Assembly: GCA_037441765.1 (NCBI GenBank)
Contig: JBBIRM010000017.1
Location: forward strand, 1-30,944
Reading direction: 5' to 3'
Source of the DNA: JBBIRM01 sp037441765
Lineage (GTDB): Bacteria > Desulfobacterota > BSN033 > UBA1163
DNA: 30,944 nucleotides
The position numbers and the translations under genes were made by a program. Below the pieces are notes generated by a model that worked only from the letters and a program-made list of their open reading frames with translations, did no database searches and was not told where the DNA came from. The stretch's first letter is position 1; the number at the start of each line of letters is the position of its first letter. This document shows, piece by piece, positions 8,459-16,590 of this stretch.

Positions 8459-9475
8459 TTAAAACTGTTTTAGGAACCTCAAATCGTTGGTAAAAAAGAG
8501 TCGTATATCATTGATCCCAAATTTTAGCATGGCGATCCTTTCGATCCCCAACCCAAAGGCAAATCCTGTTACCTCCTCTGGATCATAATTGACAAATTGG
8601 TAGATAGCAGGATCATTCATCCCTGACCCGAGGATCTCGAGCCAACCTGTGTTGGAACAGACACCACATCCTTTCCCCCTGCAGATTATACATTCGATAT
8701 CCACCTCAGCGCTTGGCTCGGTAAAAGGGAAGAAGCTCGGTCGAAATCTCAATTTCGTCCTCTTCCCAAACATCTGCTGAACAAAAATAGTTAGCACCCC
8801 TTTCAGGTCAGCAAAAGTGATTCCCTTATCAACCAGAAGACCTTCAACTTGATGGAACATCGGTGAATGCGTTGGATCTGAATCGCACCGATATACCGCC
8901 CCTGGGCTGATGATCCGGACTGGCGGTCGCCTCTTCTCCATCGTCCTCACCTCAACAGGGGAGGTATGTGTTCTCAAGACCACATCTTCGGATACGAAGA
9001 AAGTGGCCTGCATCTCCCTCGCTGGATGACCTTTGGGGATGTTCAAGGCTTCAAAGTTATAGTAATCCAGTTCCACCTCTGGACCTTCAACAACTTCAAA
9101 TCCGAGGCGGGAGAAGATATCAATGACTTCATCAAGGATTTGGGTGATGGGATGTCTCTTCCCCAACGGAAGGGTTCTTCCTGGAAGGGTCACATCGATC
9201 TTTTCTCTCTCCAAGGAGGTCTTCTTCTCCTTCTCTTTAATGAGCGAGAGGGCCTCTTCGATCTTCCCCTCCAACTCTTCTTTAACTTGATTGGCCCTCT
9301 TGCCTATCTCCTTTCGCTCTGCCTCTGGAAGTTTACTTAGGGATTTAAGGAGTTGTGTCAAACTCCCCTTTCTCCCCAATACCTTAATTCGAATCTCCGA
9401 GACTTCCTTCCAGGTGGAGGATTGAGATAACGCCTCCAATGTCTCTTGCTGAATTCTCTCCAGCTCTTCTTTCAC
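8459..9475 (-). CDS. pheS: Phenylalanyl-tRNA synthetase alpha subunit
   Basis: 338-aa class II synthetase catalytic subunit. An N-terminal coiled coil (about 1-90) is followed by GRTLPLGKRHPITQ, the class II motif 2 region (SPGAVYRCDSDPTHSPMFHQVEG) and motif 3 (FGLGIERIAMLKFGINDIR). A cysteine cluster CIICRGKGCGVCSNTGW lies near residue 270, as in many PheS proteins. The start is a GTG preceded at 9 nt by AAGGAGG. That ribosome site is part of a potential stem-loop (9488-9531). It partners PheT immediately downstream. Confidence 0.97.
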   Translation of the reverse strand: MKEELERIQQETLEALSQSSTWKEVSEIRIKVLGRKGSLTQLLKSLSKLPEAERKEIGKRANQVKEELEGKIEEALSLIKEKEKKTSLEREKIDVTLPGRTLPLGKRHPITQILDEVIDIFSRLGFEVVEGPEVELDYYNFEALNIPKGHPAREMQATFFVSEDVVLRTHTSPVEVRTMEKRRPPVRIISPGAVYRCDSDPTHSPMFHQVEGLLVDKGITFADLKGVLTIFVQQMFGKRTKLRFRPSFFPFTEPSAEVDIECIICRGKGCGVCSNTGWLEILGSGMNDPAIYQFVNYDPEEVTGFAFGLGIERIAMLKFGINDIRLFFTNDLRFLKQF

Positions 9476-9487
9476 AAACCCATTCCT

Positions 9488-9531
9488 CCTTCACCCCGCT
9501 GTTGATGAAAAGCAAGAAGGGGCAGTGAAGG
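9488..9531 (-). promoter_or_regulatory. Stem-loop overlapping the pheS ribosome-binding site
   Basis: In the 65-nt rplT-pheS gap the transcript can pair CCTTCA (9526-9531) and CCCC (9519-9522) with GGGG (9494-9497) and TGAAGG (9488-9493), leaving a three-base bulge and a 21-nt loop. The TGAAGG arm runs into the AAGGAGG Shine-Dalgarno of pheS, so folding would hide it. No leader peptide with Phe codons is seen. Regulatory function is inferred. Confidence 0.45.
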
Positions 9532-9540
9532 CTCAATACA

Positions 9541-9891
9541 CTATAAGGTCTTAGCCATCTCTGCAATCTTTGAGAAGGCCTGTGGATCGTTCACTGCCAA
9601 ATCTGCGAGAATCTTACGGTCCAATTCTATATGGGCCTTCTTGAGTGCATCCATTAAACGGCTGTAGGAGATTCCATTGAGCCTTGCCGCTGCATTGATG
9701 CGTGTAATCCATAACCTTCTAAAATCCCTCTTTCTGGCCCTCCTATCCCGATAGGCATAAGCCAGAGCTCGATGGACCGCATCAACCGCTGTCCGATAGA
9801 GCCGACTCCTCCCTCCGACATAACCTTTTGCCATTTTCAGAATCTTCTTCCTTCTGTGCCTTGTCTTTGGTCCACCTTTCACTCGAGGCAT
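9541..9891 (-). CDS. rplT: 50S ribosomal protein L20
   Basis: 116 aa from the ATG at 9891 (MPRVKGGPKTRHRRKKILK). The frame is open 11 codons further upstream, but MPRVKGG is the conserved L20 N-terminus and GGAAGGAGAA lies 9 nt before it. The KRDFRRLWITRINAA and YSRLMDALKKA motifs are typical. L20 binds 23S rRNA early in 50S assembly and in some bacteria represses the rpmI-rplT part of the operon. Confidence 0.97.
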   Translation of the reverse strand: MPRVKGGPKTRHRRKKILKMAKGYVGGRSRLYRTAVDAVHRALAYAYRDRRARKRDFRRLWITRINAAARLNGISYSRLMDALKKAHIELDRKILADLAVNDPQAFSKIAEMAKTL

Positions 9892-9944
9892 TTCCAATTC
9901 TCCTTCCCAATATAAAATTTTCACTAAACGATTATCATTTTCCC

Positions 9945-10142
9945 TTAAAGGTAGGGAAGCAACCTCTTAATCCCACGGACATCCGCCTGATCAATGAACT
10001 TAGGAGTTCGAAGGAGACGTTTCCGGTTGGCCGATTTCTTTGTCAGGATATGACGGGCAAAAGCCCGTTTGGCCTTCAGTTTTCCCGTCCCTGTCTTTTT
10101 AAATCGCTTCGCTGCTCCACGATTGGTTTTTAATTTTGGCAC
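9945..10142 (-). CDS. rpmI: 50S ribosomal protein L35
   Basis: 65-aa basic protein MPKLKTNRGAAKRFKKTGTG with the L35 signature KRAFARHILTKKSANRKR and the C-terminal DVRGIKRLLPYL. It sits in the fixed order infC-rpmI-rplT. It is 15 nt from infC and about 53 nt from L20. Confidence 0.97.
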   Translation of the reverse strand: MPKLKTNRGAAKRFKKTGTGKLKAKRAFARHILTKKSANRKRLLRTPKFIDQADVRGIKRLLPYL

Positions 10143-10157
10143 ATTATCCTCCTTTGA

Positions 10158-10685
10158 TTATCCTGTTGTCTTTGAGGGTTGGAGAGGGGCAATCACCATT
10201 GTAAAATTTCTTCCCTCAAATTTGGGTGGCTGTTCAACCCTCCCAAATGCCTTTGTCTCCTCAGTGATCCGATTAAGCATGTTTCTTCCAAAATCAGGGT
10301 GGGTCAACTCCCTCCCCCTGAAAACAATGGTAACTTTGGTCTTATTCCCCTCTTTTAAAAATCTTTCAATATGCCGAAGCTTGAATTGAAAATCATGTTC
10401 TTCGGTCTTCGGTCTTAATTTCACCTCCTTAACATGGATCACCGCTTGTTTCTTCTTCGCATCATGGGCCTTCTTGCTCTGTTGATATTTAAATTTCCCA
10501 TAGTCCATGATGCGACAGACAGGCGGATCTGATTTAGGTGAAACCTCCACCAGATCTAATTCATAGTTGGCAGAGGCTCTAAGGGCCTCTGCCAGCGGCA
10601 ATATCCCCAACTGTTTACCCTCGGGATCGATAACCCTTACTTCCTTAGCCCGAATCTCCCTGTTAATCCTTACATCTTTGACGAT
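10158..10685 (-). CDS. infC: Translation initiation factor IF-3, probable AUC start
   Basis: About 175 aa. The N-domain starts KDVRINREIRAKEVRVIDPEG, followed by the linker and a C-domain with the conserved KFKYQQSKKAHDAKK and KVTIVFRGRELTHPDFG. IF-3 keeps 30S subunits free and rejects non-standard start codons. The frame continues to two GTG codons (10694 and 10691), but those overlap or touch the AAGGAGG Shine-Dalgarno. The ATC at 10685-10683 is 8 nt behind AGGAGG, the right distance. infC is known for rare AUU/AUC/AUA starts that make IF-3 repress its own synthesis. I therefore set the start at the ATC. thrS ends 45-55 nt upstream. Confidence 0.93.
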   Translation of the reverse strand: MVKDVRINREIRAKEVRVIDPEGKQLGILPLAEALRASANYELDLVEVSPKSDPPVCRIMDYGKFKYQQSKKAHDAKKKQAVIHVKEVKLRPKTEEHDFQFKLRHIERFLKEGNKTKVTIVFRGRELTHPDFGRNMLNRITEETKAFGRVEQPPKFEGRNFTMVIAPLQPSKTTG

Positions 10686-10739
10686 AGACACCACCTCCTT
10701 CTCTGGTTATGCGCATAGCGCTTAAGGCTCTGCGTCTTC

Positions 10740-12626
10740 CTATAAGGTTGGATATTCAGATTTGACTATTTTTACAAACTCCTCCACCCCCATTGACCCA
10801 ATCGTCTCCCCACTTCGCTTTCTTGGTGATATCGTTCCTTCTTTCTCTTCCCGATCCCCGATCACCAACATATAAGGGATCTTTTGAATCTGGGCCTCAC
10901 GGATCTTGTACCCTAACTTCTCATTTCGAAAGTCCTTTTCCGCTCGAATCCCATTCTGAATTAATTGTTTGTAAATTTTTTCCCCATAAGGAATATGTCT
11001 ATCTGTAACGGTTAAAAGGATTGCCTGAACAGGGGAAAGCCATACAGGAAAGGCCCCTGCGTAATGTTCAATCAATACTCCAATAAACCTCTCCATCGCC
11101 CCTAAGATGACGCGATGAAGCATAACAGGTCGGTGCTCCCTTCCATCCCTTCCAACATAGGTAAGATCGAATCGTTCGGGCATGGCAAAATCAACCTGGA
11201 TGGTGGCACACTGCCATTTCCGATGAAGTGCATCCTTAAGTTTTACATCGATCTTGGGTCCATAAAAGGCCCCTTCCCCTTCATTTATTTCAAAGGTAAG
11301 TCCTTTTGATTCAAGCGCATGATAAAGGGCCTTAGTTGCATTTTCCCAATCCTCATCAGACCCGATCGACTTCTCAGGCCTTGTGCTCAGTTCTAATTCA
11401 TACTCAAACTGAAATATCTTCATCACATCATCCACAAACTCGATGATAGCGCAAATCTCATCATTCAACTGATCAGGTCGACAGAGAATGTGGGCATCAT
11501 CCTGAGTAAAGCCCCTCACCCTGAGCAGACCATGAAGCTCTCCGGATTGTTCATGTCGGTGGACGGTTCCAAGTTCAAAGTATCGTAGTGGAAGGTCTCG
11601 ATAACTTCTAATCTTCGACTTATAAATGAGCATATGAGCTAAGCAGTTCATTGGCTTTATGCCATACTCCGAATCCTCAACTTTCGTAAAATACATCTTC
11701 TCTCGATAATTCTCATAATGTCCTGATCGCTTCCATAGGTCCAACCTCAGGAGTTGAGGGCCAATGACAATCTGATATCCTCTCTTTAGGTGCTCCTTCC
11801 TTTCAAAATCCTCTAAGATCGTCCTCAACATAGCGCCTTTAGGGTGGTAAATGACAAGCCCTGGCCCTACCTCTTCATGAATACTAAAAAGATCAAGGTC
11901 TCTACCCAACTTTCTGTGATCCCTCTTTCGAGCCTCTTCGAGCATGTGAAGGTATTCTTCCAACTGTTGAAGCTCGGGAAAGGCTGTGCCATAAATCCTC
12001 TGTAAAACCTGATTGCGAATATCTCCCCTCCAGTAAGTTCCAGAAACGCTTAAGAGTTTAAACCCTTTAATCCTCCCGGTTGAAGGAAGATGGGGGCCCT
12101 CACAAAGGTCAATGAAATTACCCTGCCGATAAAGTGAGACCTGGTCTGGAAGTTCCTCCAAGTGTTCAACTTTATAAGTCTCTCCTAATTGGCTAAAAGT
12201 CTTTATTGCCTCCTCTTTCGAAACAACTTTTCGAATAAAAGGGATATCCTCCTCAATAATCTCAAGTGCCCTTTTTTCTATTTTTTCGAGATCCTGTGGG
12301 GTAAAGGTTCGTTCATAATCAAAATCGTAATAAAAACCTGTATCAGTCGAGGGACCGAATGTAAGTTTGACATTTGGGAAGAGTTCCTTTACAGCCTGAG
12401 CCATGATGTGAGCAGCAGAGTGGCGCAGTATCTCAAGCCCCTTTTTTGAATGGATAGAAATGAATGAGATAGAAGTATCTTTCTCAATGGTTTGGGAGAG
12501 GTCGACAAGCCTGCCATTGATTTGGGCTGCTACCGCCTCTTTGTCTGAAAACTCAATGATTTTACTTCCTCTGGGAACTACCTTTTGGGTACCATCTGGG
12601 AGTTGAATTTTTACTTGCCCTTCCAT
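10740..12626 (-). CDS. thrS: Threonyl-tRNA synthetase
   Basis: 628-aa class II synthetase. An N-terminal TGS domain (about 1-65; MEGQVKIQLPDGTQKVV) is followed by the editing domain with HSAAHIMAQAVKELFP, the catalytic core (KPMNCLAHM near residue 326 carries the zinc-binding Cys; RYFELGTVHRHEQSGELHGL and GFTQDDAHI are the class II motif 2 region), and a C-terminal anticodon-binding domain (about 530-628; PVQAILLTVTDRH). It heads the thrS-infC-rpmI-rplT-pheS-pheT-ihfA series. The 5' leader carries a long stem-loop ending about 29 nt before the ATG. Confidence 0.97.
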   Translation of the reverse strand: MEGQVKIQLPDGTQKVVPRGSKIIEFSDKEAVAAQINGRLVDLSQTIEKDTSISFISIHSKKGLEILRHSAAHIMAQAVKELFPNVKLTFGPSTDTGFYYDFDYERTFTPQDLEKIEKRALEIIEEDIPFIRKVVSKEEAIKTFSQLGETYKVEHLEELPDQVSLYRQGNFIDLCEGPHLPSTGRIKGFKLLSVSGTYWRGDIRNQVLQRIYGTAFPELQQLEEYLHMLEEARKRDHRKLGRDLDLFSIHEEVGPGLVIYHPKGAMLRTILEDFERKEHLKRGYQIVIGPQLLRLDLWKRSGHYENYREKMYFTKVEDSEYGIKPMNCLAHMLIYKSKIRSYRDLPLRYFELGTVHRHEQSGELHGLLRVRGFTQDDAHILCRPDQLNDEICAIIEFVDDVMKIFQFEYELELSTRPEKSIGSDEDWENATKALYHALESKGLTFEINEGEGAFYGPKIDVKLKDALHRKWQCATIQVDFAMPERFDLTYVGRDGREHRPVMLHRVILGAMERFIGVLIEHYAGAFPVWLSPVQAILLTVTDRHIPYGEKIYKQLIQNGIRAEKDFRNEKLGYKIREAQIQKIPYMLVIGDREEKEGTISPRKRSGETIGSMGVEEFVKIVKSEYPTL

Positions 12627-12654
12627 CCTTCTTCCAAAGGTTTGGATTTGAAGC

Positions 12655-12699
12655 GGAAAGAGGCATCATCCATAATTAAAAATGAATGATGCCTCTTCC
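12655..12699 (-). promoter_or_regulatory. Long leader stem-loop upstream of thrS
   Basis: The minus-strand RNA can form a 15-bp stem (AGAGGCATCATTCAT with ATGGATGATGCCTCT) and an 8-nt A/U loop, with flanking GGA/TCC able to extend it past a bulge. The single mismatch is a U-G wobble in minus-strand RNA but would be A-C on the plus strand, so the structure belongs to the thrS transcript. It has no clear U-run. It could be an operator, an attenuator or the tRNA-Val 3' processing/termination structure. Confidence 0.6.
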
Positions 12700-12767
12700 A
12701 AATGGATCACTTAAAATAATTGTCTCTTCAGTAAGTTATATTCCACTTTTTAATAAGTTGGTTTCAA

Positions 12768-12842
12768 TGGTAGGCACGTGGGGATTTGAACCCCAGACTT
12801 CTACCGCGTCAAGGTAGCGCTCTCCCCCTGAGCTACGTGCCT
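12768..12842 (-). tRNA. tRNA-Val (GAC)
   Basis: A 75-nt cloverleaf with encoded CCA. The acceptor stem is AGGCACG/CGTGCCT with discriminator A. The D arm is GCTC-AGGGGGA-GAGC, the anticodon stem CTACC/GGTAG with loop TTGACGC (anticodon GAC), and the T arm TGGGG-TTCAAAT-CCCCA. It has its own strong promoter upstream and precedes thrS by about 140 nt. Confidence 0.96.
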
Positions 12843-12869
12843 TCAAACCTCCTTTCTAAAAACGTTGTA

Positions 12870-12898
12870 TCTATAACTGTTTTTTAAATTATTGTCAA
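12870..12898 (-). promoter_or_regulatory. Sigma-70 type promoter for tRNA-Val
   Basis: TTGACA (12893-12898) and TATAGA (12870-12875) are separated by exactly 17 nt on the minus strand. The -35 is a perfect consensus and the -10 matches at five positions. The tRNA 5' end lies about 28 nt downstream of the -10. It may also feed the thrS operon. Confidence 0.8.
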
Positions 12899-12919
12899 GA
12901 AAATTCTTAAGTTACCCTT

Positions 12920-15505
12920 CTATGCCCTGAATACTAATTCCTCTTTCTTACTATCGAAGTCTACTGTAATGGTATCGCCCTCTTTAAACTTCCCTTCCAA
13001 GATCTTTAAAGCGAGACGATCCTGAATCTCCTTCTGAATCACCCTCTTAAGAGGTCGCGCTCCATAGGCAGGATCAAATCCTTCTCTGGCAAGCCACTCC
13101 TTTGCCTTTTCAGTCATTTTGAGTTGGATTCTCCGCTCTAAAAGCCTCTGTTCCAATTTCTTGACCTGTATCTCAACTATCTCCTTAATCTCTTCCAGAC
13201 CAAGGCCATGAAAGATAATCAACTCATCAATTCGATTCAAAAATTCAGGTTTGAAGTGAGCCCTGACTGCATCCATCACCCTGCGCTTCATCTCCTCGTA
13301 GTCCTTCTCTCCTAAATCTGTAATCCATTGGCTTCCAATATTGGAAGTCATTATGACCACCGTATTTTTGAAATCGACTGTCCTCCCATGGCCATCTGTT
13401 AATCTTCCGTCATCTAAGATTTGGAGAAGGAGGTTGAAGACCTCGGGATGGGCCTTCTCAATCTCATCCATCAAAACGATTGAATAGGGCCTTCTCCTGA
13501 CCGCTTCGGTAAGATAACCGCCTTCTTCATAGCCTACATAGCCAGGAGGAGCGCCGATTAGTCGGGCCACCGAATGTTTCTCCATATATTCTGACATATC
13601 GATTCTCACCATCGCCTGTTCATCGTCAAAAAGAAACTCAGCCAGAGCACGAGCCAGTTCTGTTTTCCCAACCCCTGTTGGCCCCATGAAGATGAAGGAG
13701 CCAATCGGGCGATTTGGATCCTGAATCCCCGCCCTTGCCCTTCGCACAGCATTGGAAACCGCAACAATGGCATCCTCCTGTCCCACGACTCTCTGTTTCA
13801 ACCTCTCCTCCATGTGTATGAGTTTCTCAACTTCCCCTTCTAACATCTTTGAGACAGGAATGCCTGTCCACTTCGAGACCACCTCAGCCACATCCTCCTC
13901 ATCCACTTCCTCTTTAAGCATCTTTCCTTCCTTCTGGAGGATGGCCAGTCTCTCCTCCTCCTGTTTCAACTCCTTCTCAAGATGGGTCATCTCTCCATAT
14001 TGAAGTTCTGCCAATCTCGAATAGTCTGCCTCCCTTTCTGCCTCCTTCATCAATTGTCTGGTATTCTCCATCTGCTCCTTCAACTGCTGGATTCGGGAGA
14101 TGGCTCTCTTCTCATTCTCCCATCTTGCCCTCTTCTCCTGAACCTCACTTTTCAGTTCAGCCAACTCTTTCTCAAGCCTCTTCAGTCGTTCCATTGAGGC
14201 CCTATCCTTCTCCTTTTTTAAGGCCTGACGTTCAATCTCCAATTGCATCACCTTCCGTTGAACCTCATCAATCTCCATGGGAACGCTATCGATCTCAATC
14301 CTCAATCTCGAGGCTGCCTCGTCGATCAGGTCTACTGCCTTATCGGGGAGGAATCTATCTGAGATATATCGATGGGAGAGCATTGCAGCGGCAATGAGTG
14401 CTGAATCTTTAATCTTCACCCCATGATGGACTTCATATCGTTCTTTTAACCCCCTCAAGATGGCAATCGTATCCTCCACAGAGGGTTGAGCCACATAGAT
14501 CGGTTGAAATCTGCGCTCAAGGGCTGCATCTTTCTCTATATACTTTCGATATTCATTGAGTGTGGTGGCCCCGACACACTTCAACTCCCCTCTGGCCAGA
14601 GCAGGCTTCAACATATTGGAGGCATCAATTGCGCCCTCCGCAGCCCCTGCTCCCACTAAGGTGTGGAGTTCATCTATAAAAAGGATGATGTTTCCTGCAG
14701 CCGCAGTGATCTCTTTTAGGACCGCCTTCAACCTTTCTTCAAATTCTCCTCTGAATTTGGCCCCGGCAATCAGTGCCCCTAAATCAAGTGCAATCAATCT
14801 TTTATTTTTTAAAGTTTCAGGGACATCCCCCTTCACGATCCTCTGGGCTAATCCCTCTACAATGGCTGTCTTCCCGACCCCTGGTTCTCCAATGAGAACA
14901 GGGTTATTTTTTGTCCTCCTCGAAAGCACCTGAATGACACGACGAATTTCGTCGTCCCTACCGATGACAGGATCGAGTTTTCCCTTTCGAGCTTCTTCGG
15001 TGAGATCTCTGCTGTAACGTTTTAAGGCCTGATACTTCTCCTCTGGATTCTGATCTGTGACTCGATGGGGTCCTCGAATCTCTTTCAAGACCCTAAAAAT
15101 GGCATCTCTATTCACTCCATTTCTTTGAAGGATCTGAAAAGCAGACCCTCTCTTCTCATCTGCTATTGCAATTAGGAGATGCTCGGTGGAGAGGTACTCG
15201 TCCATCAACCTCTCTGCTTCCTTCCAGGCCATATTAAAGATTTCATTTAGCCTGCTTGAAAGATAGACCTGAACTGCTCCGGTTACCTGAGGAATTCGGG
15301 AAAGTTCACTTTCAAGTTGAGAGGCAATCAAATTGGGGTTAGCCCCCAATTTTTGAAGGATGGGAATAACTATCCCCTCCTTCTGCTCAATTAGTGCTAA
15401 TAAAAGATGTTCAACATCTATCTGTTGATGATGCTTCCTTTCTGCAATGGCCTTTGCACCCTGGAGGGCTTCTTGAGCCTTTAGGGTAAATTTATCTAAA
15501 TTCAT
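12920..15505 (-). CDS. clpB: ATP-dependent disaggregase ClpB
   Basis: 861-aa Hsp100 chaperone that, with DnaK, threads aggregated proteins through its hexamer pore. An N-terminal Clp repeat domain (MNLDKFTLKAQEALQGAK) is followed by NBD1 with Walker A GEPGVGKT (about residues 204-211), a long coiled-coil M-domain (about 400-525) and NBD2 with Walker A GPTGVGKT (about 606-613) and IDMSEYMEKHSVARL. The M-domain and absence of an IGF/IGL loop identify ClpB rather than ClpA or ClpC. The ATG is preceded by GAGGAGGTG. It stands alone between rsmA and tRNA-Val with a likely promoter of its own. Confidence 0.97.
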   Translation of the reverse strand: MNLDKFTLKAQEALQGAKAIAERKHHQQIDVEHLLLALIEQKEGIVIPILQKLGANPNLIASQLESELSRIPQVTGAVQVYLSSRLNEIFNMAWKEAERLMDEYLSTEHLLIAIADEKRGSAFQILQRNGVNRDAIFRVLKEIRGPHRVTDQNPEEKYQALKRYSRDLTEEARKGKLDPVIGRDDEIRRVIQVLSRRTKNNPVLIGEPGVGKTAIVEGLAQRIVKGDVPETLKNKRLIALDLGALIAGAKFRGEFEERLKAVLKEITAAAGNIILFIDELHTLVGAGAAEGAIDASNMLKPALARGELKCVGATTLNEYRKYIEKDAALERRFQPIYVAQPSVEDTIAILRGLKERYEVHHGVKIKDSALIAAAMLSHRYISDRFLPDKAVDLIDEAASRLRIEIDSVPMEIDEVQRKVMQLEIERQALKKEKDRASMERLKRLEKELAELKSEVQEKRARWENEKRAISRIQQLKEQMENTRQLMKEAEREADYSRLAELQYGEMTHLEKELKQEEERLAILQKEGKMLKEEVDEEDVAEVVSKWTGIPVSKMLEGEVEKLIHMEERLKQRVVGQEDAIVAVSNAVRRARAGIQDPNRPIGSFIFMGPTGVGKTELARALAEFLFDDEQAMVRIDMSEYMEKHSVARLIGAPPGYVGYEEGGYLTEAVRRRPYSIVLMDEIEKAHPEVFNLLLQILDDGRLTDGHGRTVDFKNTVVIMTSNIGSQWITDLGEKDYEEMKRRVMDAVRAHFKPEFLNRIDELIIFHGLGLEEIKEIVEIQVKKLEQRLLERRIQLKMTEKAKEWLAREGFDPAYGARPLKRVIQKEIQDRLALKILEGKFKEGDTITVDFDSKKEELVFRA

Positions 15506-15538
15506 CTTACTCTACACCTCCTCTTTTTTGTTACCTCT

Positions 15539-15585
15539 AAAATAACCATCCATTTAGGTTTTTTCAAATAAAAAATTAAACCTAA
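15539..15585 (-). promoter_or_regulatory. Candidate clpB promoter with overlapping inverted repeat
   Basis: On the minus strand TTGAAA (15562-15567) and TATTTT (15539-15544) lie 17 nt apart, about 35 nt from the clpB ATG. An 8-bp inverted repeat, TTAGGTTT (15554-15561) and AAACCTAA (15578-15585), flanks the -35 and could be an operator. It is not CIRCE, and I see no sigma-32 CTTGAAA/CCCCAT pair. Confidence 0.45.
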
Positions 15586-15645
15586 TTCTCGAAAATTTTT
15601 ATAATTTATTGAAATTAAAAGATATTTTAAAAAATCCTTCATTTT

Positions 15646-16476
15646 TTAAGTTTTTAAGATTTCTGACAGTTTGAAGAATTCTTCAATTGAGAATGTCTCT
15701 GGTCTCCTCTGGGGATTCAGATTTGCCCTTATCATCCTCTCCTCAATGTTACCGGGTAGAGGAAGGCCTGAATATTTTAAACCATTTATAATGGTCTTGC
15801 GACGGTAGTTAAAACAGCCCTGAACAACTTGTTTAAACCAGCCTTCCTCTTTTAAATCGACCAACGGGCTTTTTCTCCATCTTATCCCTACCAGTGCAGA
15901 GTCAACTTTTGGAGGAGGAAAGAAGGCAGTGTGTTTGATGAAAAAAAGGATTGAAACCTCTGAAACACTCTGGACAAAGATCGAAAGGGGACCATATTCC
16001 TTACTTCCTGGAGTGGCAATGAGCCTTCGAGCTACCTCCTTTTGAAGCATTAGAGTAAGGGAGGAAAATTTTTCCCTCTCCTCAATGAACCTGAAGAGAA
16101 GTGGAGTTGAGATCTGGTAGGGTAGGTTCGAAACTACCTTTATGGGTCTTCCTGCTTGTTGATAGAGAGATGAAAAATCATATTTGAGCACATCCGTCTC
16201 GATGATTTCTAAGTTTGGAATCCCCTCAAATTTAATTCTCAATTGTTTCACCAATTTTGGATCGATCTCAATCGCAATCACCATTTTTGCCTTCTGGAAT
16301 AAAGCGGAGGTAATCTCCCCGTGGCCAGGTCCAACCTCTAAAACAACATCCTCCTTTTGGATCTTTGCTGAACGGATGATTTTGTTTAAGATGTTTCTGT
16401 CCACCAGAAAATGTTGGCCCAATCTCTTCTTTGGAAAAAGGCCATATTGCCTCAATTCATCTCGTTTATAAACCAT
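15646..16476 (-). CDS. rsmA: 16S rRNA (adenine1518/1519-N6) dimethyltransferase
   Basis: 276-aa KsgA-family enzyme that dimethylates the two adenines of the 3' terminal 16S rRNA hairpin. It shows KKRLGQHFLVDRNIL at the N-terminus, the SAM loop LEVGPGHGEIT (residues 46-55), the acidic IEIDPKL and the catalytic NLPY at 117-120. The C-terminal helical domain includes CFNYRRKTIINGLKY. Length is standard. It lies 114 nt behind tsaD, with a small hairpin in the gap. Confidence 0.96.
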   Translation of the reverse strand: MVYKRDELRQYGLFPKKRLGQHFLVDRNILNKIIRSAKIQKEDVVLEVGPGHGEITSALFQKAKMVIAIEIDPKLVKQLRIKFEGIPNLEIIETDVLKYDFSSLYQQAGRPIKVVSNLPYQISTPLLFRFIEEREKFSSLTLMLQKEVARRLIATPGSKEYGPLSIFVQSVSEVSILFFIKHTAFFPPPKVDSALVGIRWRKSPLVDLKEEGWFKQVVQGCFNYRRKTIINGLKYSGLPLPGNIEERMIRANLNPQRRPETFSIEEFFKLSEILKT

Positions 16477-16498
16477 AGGTCTGCATCATTCATTTCAA

Positions 16499-16520
16499 GG
16501 GAAAGGCTAATGCCTTGCCC
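16499..16520 (-). promoter_or_regulatory. Small hairpin in the tsaD-rsmA gap
   Basis: In the 114-nt gap the minus strand reads GGG-C-AAGGC-ATTA-GCCTT-T-CCC, a compact stem-loop with one mismatch, about 22 nt before the rsmA ATG. No U-run follows. A further 8-bp pairing (TCATTCAT with ATGAATGA) can enclose it. Function unknown. Confidence 0.35.
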
Positions 16521-16590
16521 TACAATGTTCGGATATGAATGAAAAAATCAAATATTTTTATCAGAGGTTTATTTGCTATAAAATCCCTCT

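Noticed and set aside
8966..9340. 124-codon plus-strand open frame inside pheS
   Set aside because: Antisense shadow of pheS; no ribosome site or family motif.
12600..12770. T-box riboswitch upstream of thrS
   Set aside because: No T-box core sequence and no specifier loop with a Thr codon; only one stem-loop is visible.
14556..14933. 125-codon plus-strand open frame inside clpB
   Set aside because: Antisense to the conserved NBD1 of clpB; composition follows the opposite strand codons.
15506..15645. CIRCE or sigma-32 heat-shock control of clpB
   Set aside because: The inverted repeat TTAGGTTT/AAACCTAA does not match CIRCE, and no CTTGAAA/CCCCAT pair is present.
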